Below, piece after piece: positions 8,081 to 14,716 of a DNA stretch of 32,572 bases. Each line of letters starts with the position of its first letter. The stretch's first letter is position 1. The notes beneath the pieces were generated by a model. That model was not told where the DNA came from. It was given only the letters and a program-made list of their open reading frames with translations, and ran no database searches. Source of the stretch: Treponema sp. JC4 (GTDB taxonomy: Bacteria; Spirochaetota; Spirochaetia; Treponematales; Treponemataceae); NCBI RefSeq assembly GCF_000260795.1, contig NZ_AJGU01000002.1, positions 238,668-271,239 of the forward strand. Reading direction: 5' to 3'. Made by a program: the position numbers and the translations under genes.

Positions 8081-8914
8081 ATGGCAAATAAAAAATCGTT
8101 CTTCGGACTTAAATTTATATATGATGCACCGGCAACTTTGACCTTTGCTTTTGTATGCATAATCCTTTTTGCACTGGACACTTTTCTTTTTAAGCAGAAA
8201 CTCACTTCCCTGATATTAACTTCACCTGTAAACGGAGGTTCAGCAGCCCTGTCTGGCGGCGCTTTGGGAGTTGCAGGGGCAGCAGCCTCTAATCTTGCCT
8301 TTTCTGCTTCAAATCCTCTTTCATATCTGAGGCTTTTTACTTATGTACTGGGAGCCGCTTCCGGCGAAATCCTTGTATGCAATATGATTTTTGTACTTTT
8401 ACTGGGACCTTCAATGGAAGAACGTTACGGAACAGTGGTAATTGCAATCATGACCTTTGTTTCAGCCCTTTTTTCCGGCGTTCTGAATGCCTGTTTCTGT
8501 AAAAGTCCTTTGCAGGGCTGCGAAGCAATCATTTTTATGATGATTTTTTTAAACTCCTTTGTTTCCCTTTCTAAAAAGAAAATCCCTTTCAGTTTTGTTC
8601 TTGTTTTTATCCTTTTTGTACTGAGGGGAATTTTTGCAGTAGATTTTAAGACGGCTTCTTCTGCAATTCAGATTATCATAAACGTTGCGGGGGGCCTTTG
8701 CGGAAGCCTTTTTGCCTTTTTAACTTCGCCAAAAGCTAAGGCGGCAAAGAAAAGTGAAAAGCAGGAAGGGGGACTTTTGAACCGGGCAGAAAACTACCGG
8801 GAAAATCAAAAGACTAAAAAATCACTTTTCGGAAAGAAAAAGGATGAGGATACCCAGCAGAGCTACAGCGGTGGAGATGAAACTGTTATAAGCAGCATGA
8901 GGTTTGACGACTAA
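8081..8914 (+). CDS. Rhomboid-fold membrane protein without catalytic residues (pseudoprotease candidate)
   Basis: 277 aa, about six membrane segments (21-38, about 84-110, 115-135, 145-163, 168-186, 196-215) and a basic hydrophilic C-tail (216-277). The layout and the block FTYVLGAASGEILVCNMIFVLLLGPSMEERYG match the TM2 region of bacterial rhomboids (FTYMF.H....H...NM.FL..FG..LE..FG). The catalytic motifs do not match. The GxSG site reads G146-C-E-A with Glu148 where Ser is expected, and the TM6 H-x-G-G reads VAGG with Val202 in place of His. The TM2 His positions are also replaced, though Asn101 remains. It is thus probably an inactive rhomboid acting as a binding or chaperone-like membrane protein. 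It heads the lptC-lptA-lptB operon with no gap. The family assignment rests on motif reading only. Confidence 0.78.
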   Translation: MANKKSFFGLKFIYDAPATLTFAFVCIILFALDTFLFKQKLTSLILTSPVNGGSAALSGGALGVAGAAASNLAFSASNPLSYLRLFTYVLGAASGEILVCNMIFVLLLGPSMEERYGTVVIAIMTFVSALFSGVLNACFCKSPLQGCEAIIFMMIFLNSFVSLSKKKIPFSFVLVFILFVLRGIFAVDFKTASSAIQIIINVAGGLCGSLFAFLTSPKAKAAKKSEKQEGGLLNRAENYRENQKTKKSLFGKKKDEDTQQSYSGGDETVISSMRFDD

Positions 8915-8915
8915 A

Positions 8916-9506
8916 ATGACAGAAAAAATTATCTTCAAGGCTTTTCTTTTTCTCTCTCTTACAGCAGCAGCTTCCTGTTCGCTCAAATATGCAGACACCG
9001 TAGATGTTGACGACACCGTGCCGGAGCTTTATTTTACAAAGGCAAAAATCACCCGTTACGAAAATGACAGGGTTACCGTAGAAATGGCGGCAGACACCGT
9101 TGAACAGTACAAGGATTCTTCTGAAAGTTATGCTAAAAACCTGTCTTTTGCCGCCTACGATGATGACAATCAGGTTACCACCGAGGGCAGCTGCGGCTAC
9201 CTTTTTGCAGATACTTCTAAAGAAGTATACGAGCTTTATAACGGAATTGAACTTTACAATCATTCTGACAAGACAAACTTTTTTGCAGAGGTTTTACGCT
9301 GGAATAAAAAAACAGAACAGCTTACAAGCGGAGTAAATTCTGAGGTTCGCGTAGAAAAAGATGATACAGTGATGACAGGACTGGGCTTTTCTGCAAGCGG
9401 AATCAGTAAGACCTTCTCTTTTTCTGGCGGCGTAGACGGAGAAATTGAAACTTCTAAAAAGACTGAAGCAATAGAAGAAGCTGATGAAGAGGAGGCTGAA
9501 GAATGA
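8916..9506 (+). CDS. lptC: LptC-like LPS/glycolipid export protein (lipoprotein)
   Basis: 196 aa from ATG 8916. A lipobox-like LTAAASC places a lipidated Cys at residue 21, unlike E. coli LptC, which keeps its membrane helix. The body is a beta-rich LptC/OstA-like domain (YFTKAKITRYENDRVTVEMAADTVEQY...). The tail (about 175-196) is very acidic (EEADEEEAEE). LptC bridges the LptB2FG transporter to LptA in the periplasm. A TTG at 8904 would also be in frame, but the GAGG at 8899-8902 is only 1 nt from it, whereas it is 13 nt from the ATG. The start is one base after the rhomboid stop, and the end overlaps lptA (ATGA). Confidence 0.82.
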   Translation: MTEKIIFKAFLFLSLTAAASCSLKYADTVDVDDTVPELYFTKAKITRYENDRVTVEMAADTVEQYKDSSESYAKNLSFAAYDDDNQVTTEGSCGYLFADTSKEVYELYNGIELYNHSDKTNFFAEVLRWNKKTEQLTSGVNSEVRVEKDDTVMTGLGFSASGISKTFSFSGGVDGEIETSKKTEAIEEADEEEAEE

Positions 9507-10228
9507 AGAGAGCCTTAGGTCTTATCCTCTTATTAACTTACTGCTGCCTTCCCCTGCTGGCAGAAAAAATCTCCTTTTCGGCAGATTCTATGAGCGGGCA
9601 GGCTGGAAATTCTAATACAACTACCACAATGAGCGGAAATGCCAGCGTTTCTACAGAATCAATTGAAATTAAGGCCGACTCACTGAAGCTTTCGGGCGAA
9701 GAATACCGAAATATTTCTGCAAACGGCAATATTTCGGGCAAAAACCTTGAAACAAACATGGAGTTCAACTGCGATGAACTGAATTACGACCGCATCACAA
9801 AAAAAATTATTCTTAAGGGAAACGTAAAGCTTGTAGATGTGGAAAACAATGTAACCTGCGGAGCCCAGATTATTGAATACGATCAGGATAAAGACATTGC
9901 CATCATGCAGATTCAGATTTCCCTTACTCAAAAGGATAATGTCTGCTCGGGAGCCTATGCGGTTTACTACAAGGACCAGCAGCTTCTGGAAATTTCGGGC
10001 AACGCTCAGGTAAAACAAAACGACGATACCTTCCGCGCTCAGTTTATTACCCTTGATCTGGACAGCCAGGATATTACGCTTGGCGGAAACGTTAAGGGAA
10101 CTGTAACTGACACAAAAGAAAAGAAAGAGCCTGAAAGCAGCGAAAGCGGAGAGAACGAGGAAGAGGGGGCTTCTCTGGAAAACAGCCCTGACAGCATTGA
10201 AAACACAGAAAAGCAGGGAGAGGAATAA
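9503..10228 (+). CDS. lptA: LptA/OstA-like periplasmic transport protein
   Basis: 241 aa with a cleavable signal peptide (LLLTYCCLPLLA, then EKISF). The rest reads as OstA/LptA beta-jellyroll repeats: SIEIKADSLKLSG, NISANGNISGKNLETNMEFNCDELNYDRITKKIILKGNVKLVD (read in pieces), LEISGNAQVKQNDDTFRAQFITLDLDSQDITLGGNVKG. LptA forms the periplasmic bridge that carries LPS-type glycolipid to the outer membrane. The C-terminal 40 residues are an acidic, low-complexity, probably disordered tail (ESSESGENEEEG...), not typical of LptA. It overlaps lptC by 4 nt and lptB by 1 nt (TAATG), so the three are translated together. Confidence 0.85.
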   Translation: MKRALGLILLLTYCCLPLLAEKISFSADSMSGQAGNSNTTTTMSGNASVSTESIEIKADSLKLSGEEYRNISANGNISGKNLETNMEFNCDELNYDRITKKIILKGNVKLVDVENNVTCGAQIIEYDQDKDIAIMQIQISLTQKDNVCSGAYAVYYKDQQLLEISGNAQVKQNDDTFRAQFITLDLDSQDITLGGNVKGTVTDTKEKKEPESSESGENEEEGASLENSPDSIENTEKQGEE

Positions 10229-10962
10229 TGGCAGAAAATCATATCTTACGGGTTTCAAGTTTATATAAAGCCTTTGGCCGCAAGGAAGTTGTACGCGGAG
10301 TAGAATTTTCCATGCAGGTAGGAGAGGTTCTGGGACTTCTGGGACCAAACGGGGCTGGAAAAACCACAACATTTTACATGGTAGTAGGCTTTTACAAACC
10401 GACCGCAGGCGAAGTTTTTCTTGATGATATGTGCATTACAAATCTACCTATGTATAAACGTGCCCGTCTTGGCATTGCCTACCTTCCTCAGGAGCCTTCG
10501 GTTTTCAGAAAGTTCACTGTAGAAGAAAACATCTGGTCTATTCTGGAAACAAGAAAGGATTTAACAACCGGGGAAAAACGCGACCGTCTTGAACGCTTAA
10601 TCGACGAATTTTCTATCGGACATATACGAAAGCAGAAGGCCTTTACCCTTTCCGGAGGGGAACGCCGCAGAACAGAAATTGCCCGCTCTCTTGCCATGGA
10701 ACCTAAGTTTCTTTTGCTGGATGAGCCTTTTGCAGGAATTGACCCGATTGCCGTTGCCGACATCAAGGGAATGATTCACCTGCTGGCAGAAAGAGGAATC
10801 GGCATTCTTATTACCGACCATAATGTCCGCGATACTCTGGAAATTACAGATCGCGCCATCATCATAAACCGGGGCACAATCATGACCCAGGGCAGCAAGG
10901 AAGATATTTTAAATTCCGAACTTGCCAGAGAGATTTATTTAGGTAAAGATTTCAGTATGTAA
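10228..10962 (+). CDS. lptB: LptB, ATPase of the LPS export ABC transporter
   Basis: 244 aa cytoplasmic ABC ATPase with Walker A GPNGAGKT (39-46), an LptB-like QEPSVFRKFTVEENI block, signature LSGGERRR, Walker B FLLLDEPFAGIDPIAV and H-loop DHNVRDTL. These LptB-specific sequences (IDPIAV, DHNVR) separate it from other branched ABC ATPases. It works with LptF/LptG permeases, which are not in the window. The stop at 10962 is only 14 nt from the stop of the convergent GGDEF-EAL gene. That gap holds a small imperfect inverted repeat (AGCAGCTGTGCT) and no T-run, so no strong terminator is visible. Confidence 0.97.
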   Translation: MAENHILRVSSLYKAFGRKEVVRGVEFSMQVGEVLGLLGPNGAGKTTTFYMVVGFYKPTAGEVFLDDMCITNLPMYKRARLGIAYLPQEPSVFRKFTVEENIWSILETRKDLTTGEKRDRLERLIDEFSIGHIRKQKAFTLSGGERRRTEIARSLAMEPKFLLLDEPFAGIDPIAVADIKGMIHLLAERGIGILITDHNVRDTLEITDRAIIINRGTIMTQGSKEDILNSELAREIYLGKDFSM

Positions 10963-10976
10963 GGGAAGCAGCTGTG

Positions 10977-12932
10977 CTACTTCAAAAGGCTTACATCGTA
11001 TACGCCCTCTTTTATCTTCTGCAAAAGCTCACTTCTAGTCATAGGCTTTCCAAAAAGATAGCCCTGAAGGCGCTGACATCCGATTGAACGCAGAAAATCA
11101 CGGGCTTCTTCTGTTTCCACACCTTCCGTAAGGGTCTGCATGCCGATTTTCTGGGCAAGACTTACAACGCTCGAAAGAATTGGCTGAGTCTTTGCATTTT
11201 CCGAAAACTGACTTAAGAATTTCATGTCAATTTTCATCATATCAAAAGAAAAATCCTTAAGGACATTCAAGCCCGAATAGCCAGAGCCAAAATCATCAAG
11301 CCACAAAGAATAGCCTGCAGCCCTGAAATCTTCCATAGCCTTCTGAAGCTTTTTATCGCTGTCCAGAAGGGCACTTTCCGTAATCTCCACGTGAATATCT
11401 TCTTTTGAAAGACCATAGCTTTTTATGCAGTTTTCAATTTCCTGAACCGGAGAAGCAAGTTCAAAATCAAGACGCGAAAAATTTATCGAAGCAGGAATTA
11501 CTGCCTCGTGATTCTTATAGGAAAGATGAAGGTCTTCGCAAACCTGGCGCATAATGCACATGTCAAGCTTATGAATCAAATGATACTCTTCCAGAACCGG
11601 AACAAACATGGCAGGCGACAAAAATCCTAATTCCGGGTCATTCCAGCGGGCAAGAGCTTCTACACCGCAAAGTTTTCCGTTTTCTGCCCATACAACCGGC
11701 TGATAGTAAGCCTGAATCCAGCCGTTTTCAACTGCATTATCAATATTATTAATAATGTATTTTTTCTGCTTGAATTCGGAATCCATTTCCTCATTATATT
11801 CAGAAATAGTTTTGTTAAAATGCTTTTTTATGGCTGCACAGGCATAACGCGCGTGATCCAGAGCAATAGTCGGGTCTGTATAGCGGGCCTTAGGTGTATA
11901 AATTCCAGCTTTAATTCCAAGCTGTATTTCGCTTTCCTGTTCTCTGATAAGGTCTCTGACCTTTTCAAACTTTACTTCAAGTCCTTCAGCCTTTGTAAAA
12001 ACAACAAAATGGTCATCAGAAAGACGGGCAGTCAGTTCACCTTCAAAAGTCTCCTTGATTATATTTCCGACAGTCCTTAAAAAGGTGTTACCTCTTCTAA
12101 AGCCGTATTTTTCGTTATAGTTTTTAAAATTTTCCAGATCAATATAAACAAAACGCATTTCGCTGACTTCAGTGTCTTCATTCTGCAAAAGCTCCATTAC
12201 CACACGCTGAAAGCAGTCCAGATTTGCAAGCCCGGTCAGTTCATCAACAAGCGATTTATTTTTCAGATAAAAATTCAGTTTTTCAAGATTTTCATCCTTC
12301 TGGGCTTCTATTCGCCTCTGATGATGAATGTTAATTCCGCTCATCAGCATTGCAATCCACAGAGTAAAGGAATTAATCTTTATGCTGTAAGAAAGTGGAG
12401 CAAGCCTGTTCTGAAGATAAAGATAAAGGCCGAAAGTCAGGGTAAGAATTATAAAAGTAAGAAAAGGATGCCAGATTAAAAGTCCCAGGCAGAAAACTTC
12501 CATGGTAACAAAAGCAAAGACCTGTCCGCTTTTATCATAGCTGATATAGGAAATATAAAGGCCGAAGGCAAGACCAGTCACAGAAAAGAAAATCTTAATT
12601 CCCTGCCCTATCAGCTTGTTTTTGATTTTTCCATTAAGATAGAGAATTGCATAGATGAACATTATTACGGCTGTGGACAAAAGAAGCAGATAACAGCAGG
12701 TATGCTGAATAGTCCAGAGGAAGCTTCTCTGGCCGTCGCTCATAACCACACCGGAAATTACATTAATCAGCATCCAGATTTCAAGCGCAGAAACAACCAC
12801 GCTCAAATAAATGCTTGAACGAACATCAGAAACAAAAAGATATTCCTTAACATAATCGCTGTAGAACAGATGCTCTGAGATTTTTTTTATTGTCCCTTTG
12901 ATTTTTATAACAAAGTTTTTTATAAAATTCAT
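10977..12932 (-). CDS. Membrane GGDEF-EAL protein: degenerate cyclase, probable c-di-GMP phosphodiesterase
   Basis: 651 aa from ATG 12932 (a TTG codon directly before it is less likely). There are about six membrane segments in 40-205, then a GGDEF-type domain (about 225-375) and an EAL domain (about 405-640). The cyclase signature reads SDDHF in place of GGDEF, so diguanylate cyclase activity should be lost; the domain may be structural or bind GTP. The EAL domain keeps E-A-L (Glu425), INFSRLDF, EITES (Glu517), LDDFGSGYSG, the MKIDMKF lysine and TEGVET...QGYLFGKPM, all needed for c-di-GMP hydrolysis. It likely lowers c-di-GMP in response to a membrane signal, which in spirochaetes would bear on motility. 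The gene stands alone, convergent with lptB. Confidence 0.93.
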   Translation of the reverse strand: MNFIKNFVIKIKGTIKKISEHLFYSDYVKEYLFVSDVRSSIYLSVVVSALEIWMLINVISGVVMSDGQRSFLWTIQHTCCYLLLLSTAVIMFIYAILYLNGKIKNKLIGQGIKIFFSVTGLAFGLYISYISYDKSGQVFAFVTMEVFCLGLLIWHPFLTFIILTLTFGLYLYLQNRLAPLSYSIKINSFTLWIAMLMSGINIHHQRRIEAQKDENLEKLNFYLKNKSLVDELTGLANLDCFQRVVMELLQNEDTEVSEMRFVYIDLENFKNYNEKYGFRRGNTFLRTVGNIIKETFEGELTARLSDDHFVVFTKAEGLEVKFEKVRDLIREQESEIQLGIKAGIYTPKARYTDPTIALDHARYACAAIKKHFNKTISEYNEEMDSEFKQKKYIINNIDNAVENGWIQAYYQPVVWAENGKLCGVEALARWNDPELGFLSPAMFVPVLEEYHLIHKLDMCIMRQVCEDLHLSYKNHEAVIPASINFSRLDFELASPVQEIENCIKSYGLSKEDIHVEITESALLDSDKKLQKAMEDFRAAGYSLWLDDFGSGYSGLNVLKDFSFDMMKIDMKFLSQFSENAKTQPILSSVVSLAQKIGMQTLTEGVETEEARDFLRSIGCQRLQGYLFGKPMTRSELLQKIKEGVYDVSLLK

Positions 12933-12940
12933 CAAATTTG

Positions 12941-12969
12941 ATTATAACCCCTGCTAAAAAGAAATACAA
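12941..12969 (-). promoter_or_regulatory. Promoter of the GGDEF-EAL gene, predicted leaderless
   Basis: -35 TTGTAT (12964-12969), a 17-nt spacer and a perfect -10 TATAAT (12941-12946), followed by 8 nt and the ATG at 12932. The start point would fall at or 1-2 nt before the ATG. The GGGG in the spacer is too far away to serve as Shine-Dalgarno. Confidence 0.55.
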
Positions 12970-12990
12970 AAGAATTATAAGACTTTATTT

Positions 12991-13002
12991 AATAACGTTA
13001 TT
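12991..13002. promoter_or_regulatory. Perfect 12-bp palindrome between divergent promoters
   Basis: AATAACGTTATT lies midway between the GGDEF-EAL gene and the beta-helix gene, with a partial GTAACG repeat just downstream (13008-13013). Position and symmetry suit a regulator site for either gene, but AT-rich palindromes of this size can arise by chance. Confidence 0.3.
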
Positions 13003-13037
13003 TTCCAGTAACGATTCTCTCCGGCTTTTGTGTTCTT

Positions 13038-13043
13038 TATAAA
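13038..13043 (+). promoter_or_regulatory. Putative -10 of the beta-helix gene
   Basis: TATAAA, 19 nt before the ATG at 13063, with a weak -35. It leaves a short leader holding a Shine-Dalgarno (CGAGGT, 13052-13057). This differs from the leaderless-looking genes nearby. Confidence 0.35.
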
Positions 13044-13062
13044 TCAATTTTCGAGGTAATTT

Positions 13063-14505
13063 ATGAAAAAATGCATTCTTATGATTTCAGGACTTTTACT
13101 TGTTTTAGGCTTATATGCCGTCCAGAATAAAACAGAATTAAGGCAGCCGCCGAAAGGTATGCCTCCAAAGGATTTTGCAGATGGGGAATTACCACCACCG
13201 CCAGACGGACTTCCGCCGGAGGGTATGTCTGGTGAGTTCGGCCATATTCCTGATGAAAAAGAACCGGAGCTTACAGCTACAATTACAGTAAGCGGCGAAG
13301 AAAAAACAATTAGGTCTGGCGAATACACTTGCGAAGAAGCGGATAAAAGCGTTCTTCTGGCAGAAAACAGAGCAAAGGTCAGCGTAAGTGATTCAAGTTT
13401 TTATAAAAATGCCGGCGACTCTTCAAATGGAGGCCAGAGTAATTTCTTCGGGCTAAACGCGGCTGTAATTGCAAAGGGAAAAAGCAGCCTGAGCCTAAAA
13501 AATGTAAATATTACTTCTGACGCAGACGGTTCTAATGCTGTTTTTGCAACTGGAGAAGGCACTGTAATTGAGGCAGAAAACCTTAAAATCCGCACAAAAC
13601 AGAATTCATCACGAGGTCTTGATGCAACCTACGGCGGAAAAATCCTTGCAAAAAACGTTGATATTGAAACTCAGGGTGCTCATTCAGCAGCTTTTGCAAC
13701 TGACCGGGGCGAAGGAGATGTAATTATAAACGGCGGAATTGCTGTTACAAACGGAGAAGGTTCTCCTGTCATTTATTCAACCGGCAACATCTGTGTAAAA
13801 AATATTGAAGGACAGGCAAATGGCTCTGAAATTGCAGTTATCGAAGGAAAAAATTCTATTCTAGTAGAAAACTCAAAGCTTTCTGGCGGCACAAGAAAAG
13901 AGGAAAGTAAGCATCTCAAGGAAGCTTCCAAGGCAATCATGCTTTATCAGAGTATGAGCGGAGATGCAGATCAGGGAACAAGTGTCTTTACTGCAAAGGA
14001 TTCAAGACTTACAAGCACTTCAGACGGCGCTTTCTTCTATATTACTAACACTCAGGGAATCATCAATCTTGAAAATACAGTAATTGAAAACCCCGGCGAT
14101 GTTCTTTTGCAGGCAGAAGGAAATGAATCTGAACGCGGCTGGGGACGCAAAGGCAATAACGGAGGAATGGTAACCGTAAATACTAAAAATCAGATTCTTA
14201 ATGGAGATATATTTGCCGATGAAATCAGTTTTGTAATTTTAAACTTTGGCGAAGGAAGTGAATACACAGGCTCTATTAACAAAATGATAAAATCAACTCA
14301 CGTAAACCTTAAGCTTGATAAAAAAGCGACTGTAAATTTGACAGCAGATTCTTATGTGGAAGTTTTTGAAAACGGTGATAAGAAATGCACAAATATCGTT
14401 TCAAACGGACATACACTTTATTACAATAAAAAATCTCCTGACAACAAATGGCTGAAGGGTAAGACCATTAAGCTTAAGGACGGAGGAGAAATAAGAGGGA
14501 TTTAG
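13063..14505 (+). CDS. Secreted parallel beta-helix-like protein with Pro-rich N-terminal linker
   Basis: 480 aa. A signal peptide (MKKCILMISGLLLVLGLYA) is followed by a proline-rich stretch (about 28-60, PPKGMPPKDF, PPPPDGLPPEGM). From about 85 it consists of irregular rungs of 22-26 residues, clearest at 140-275: SLSLKNVNITS..., VIEAENLKIRT..., ILAKNVDIETQ..., VIINGGIAVTN..., ICVKNIEGQA..., ILVENSKLSGG. This N/V-x-N/I spacing is typical of right-handed parallel beta-helices (pectate-lyase-like or adhesin). No catalytic Asp/Arg set of pectinases is evident, so a surface, adhesive or structural role is as likely as an enzyme. No sortase, autotransporter or PEP-type anchor is seen. A good Shine-Dalgarno (GAGG, 8 nt from ATG) supports the start. 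A palindromic repeat begins right after its stop. Confidence 0.75.
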   Translation: MKKCILMISGLLLVLGLYAVQNKTELRQPPKGMPPKDFADGELPPPPDGLPPEGMSGEFGHIPDEKEPELTATITVSGEEKTIRSGEYTCEEADKSVLLAENRAKVSVSDSSFYKNAGDSSNGGQSNFFGLNAAVIAKGKSSLSLKNVNITSDADGSNAVFATGEGTVIEAENLKIRTKQNSSRGLDATYGGKILAKNVDIETQGAHSAAFATDRGEGDVIINGGIAVTNGEGSPVIYSTGNICVKNIEGQANGSEIAVIEGKNSILVENSKLSGGTRKEESKHLKEASKAIMLYQSMSGDADQGTSVFTAKDSRLTSTSDGAFFYITNTQGIINLENTVIENPGDVLLQAEGNESERGWGRKGNNGGMVTVNTKNQILNGDIFADEISFVILNFGEGSEYTGSINKMIKSTHVNLKLDKKATVNLTADSYVEVFENGDKKCTNIVSNGHTLYYNKKSPDNKWLKGKTIKLKDGGEIRGI

Positions 14506-14660
14506 ACAAAATTGACGCAAGGAAGCAGAGTATGGGGCAAAAACATTCTATTTTTGGGTGCCGCGCTAGCGGCCTGTTCAATAGTTTCCTTCCAAAAATA
14601 GCATGTAGCGAGGTACCGAGCGGTTTTGAACCATACTCTGCGACCGGAAGTCAATTTTGT
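14506..14660. repeat. 155-bp dispersed palindromic element, copy A
   Basis: Starts on the base after the beta-helix stop. The ends are a perfect 11-bp inverted repeat (ACAAAATTGAC 14506-14516 / GTCAATTTTGT 14650-14660). Further in, GCAGAGTATGG (14525-14535) pairs with 14631-14641 and CTATTTTTGG (14548-14557) pairs with 14592-14601. A nested GCCGC-GCTA-GCGGC hairpin lies at 14560-14573. The whole can fold into one long, interrupted cruciform or RNA hairpin. The left half recurs at 32516-32572. No ORF is inside it, so it looks like a non-autonomous repeat (REP/MITE-like) that may also end transcription. Confidence 0.75.
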
Positions 14661-14680
14661 TTATCATGCATTTTATGCGT

Positions 14681-14709
14681 TTGCTCATCGTTTGCAAAAA
14701 TGCTATGAT
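14681..14709 (+). promoter_or_regulatory. Promoter of the acyl-CoA synthetase gene, predicted leaderless
   Basis: -35 TTGCTC (14681-14686), 17-nt spacer, -10 TATGAT (14704-14709), then 7 nt and the ATG at 14717. The AAGG between them is only 2 nt from the ATG, too close for normal Shine-Dalgarno use. It lies 20 nt beyond the palindromic element. Confidence 0.55.
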
Positions 14710-14716
14710 AAAGGTT

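Noticed and set aside
8017-8205. Longer ClpS start at 8205
   Set aside because: It would run through the divergent rhomboid gene and its promoter; ClpS proteins start shortly before the NDD block.
9680-10372. 230-aa open frame on the minus strand across lptA and lptB
   Set aside because: Shadow of two well-supported genes; Phe/Leu-rich reversed-codon composition.
14506-14660. Integron attC site (chromosomal integrons are known in Treponema)
   Set aside because: The ends lack the GTTRRRY / RYYYAAC core sites, the flanking genes are not cassette-like and no integrase is present.
14657-14716. In-frame upstream extension of the acyl-CoA synthetase (20 extra residues)
   Set aside because: It spans the -35/-10 promoter and the edge of the palindromic element; the residues look non-coding and the family starts near MELSHEFLV.
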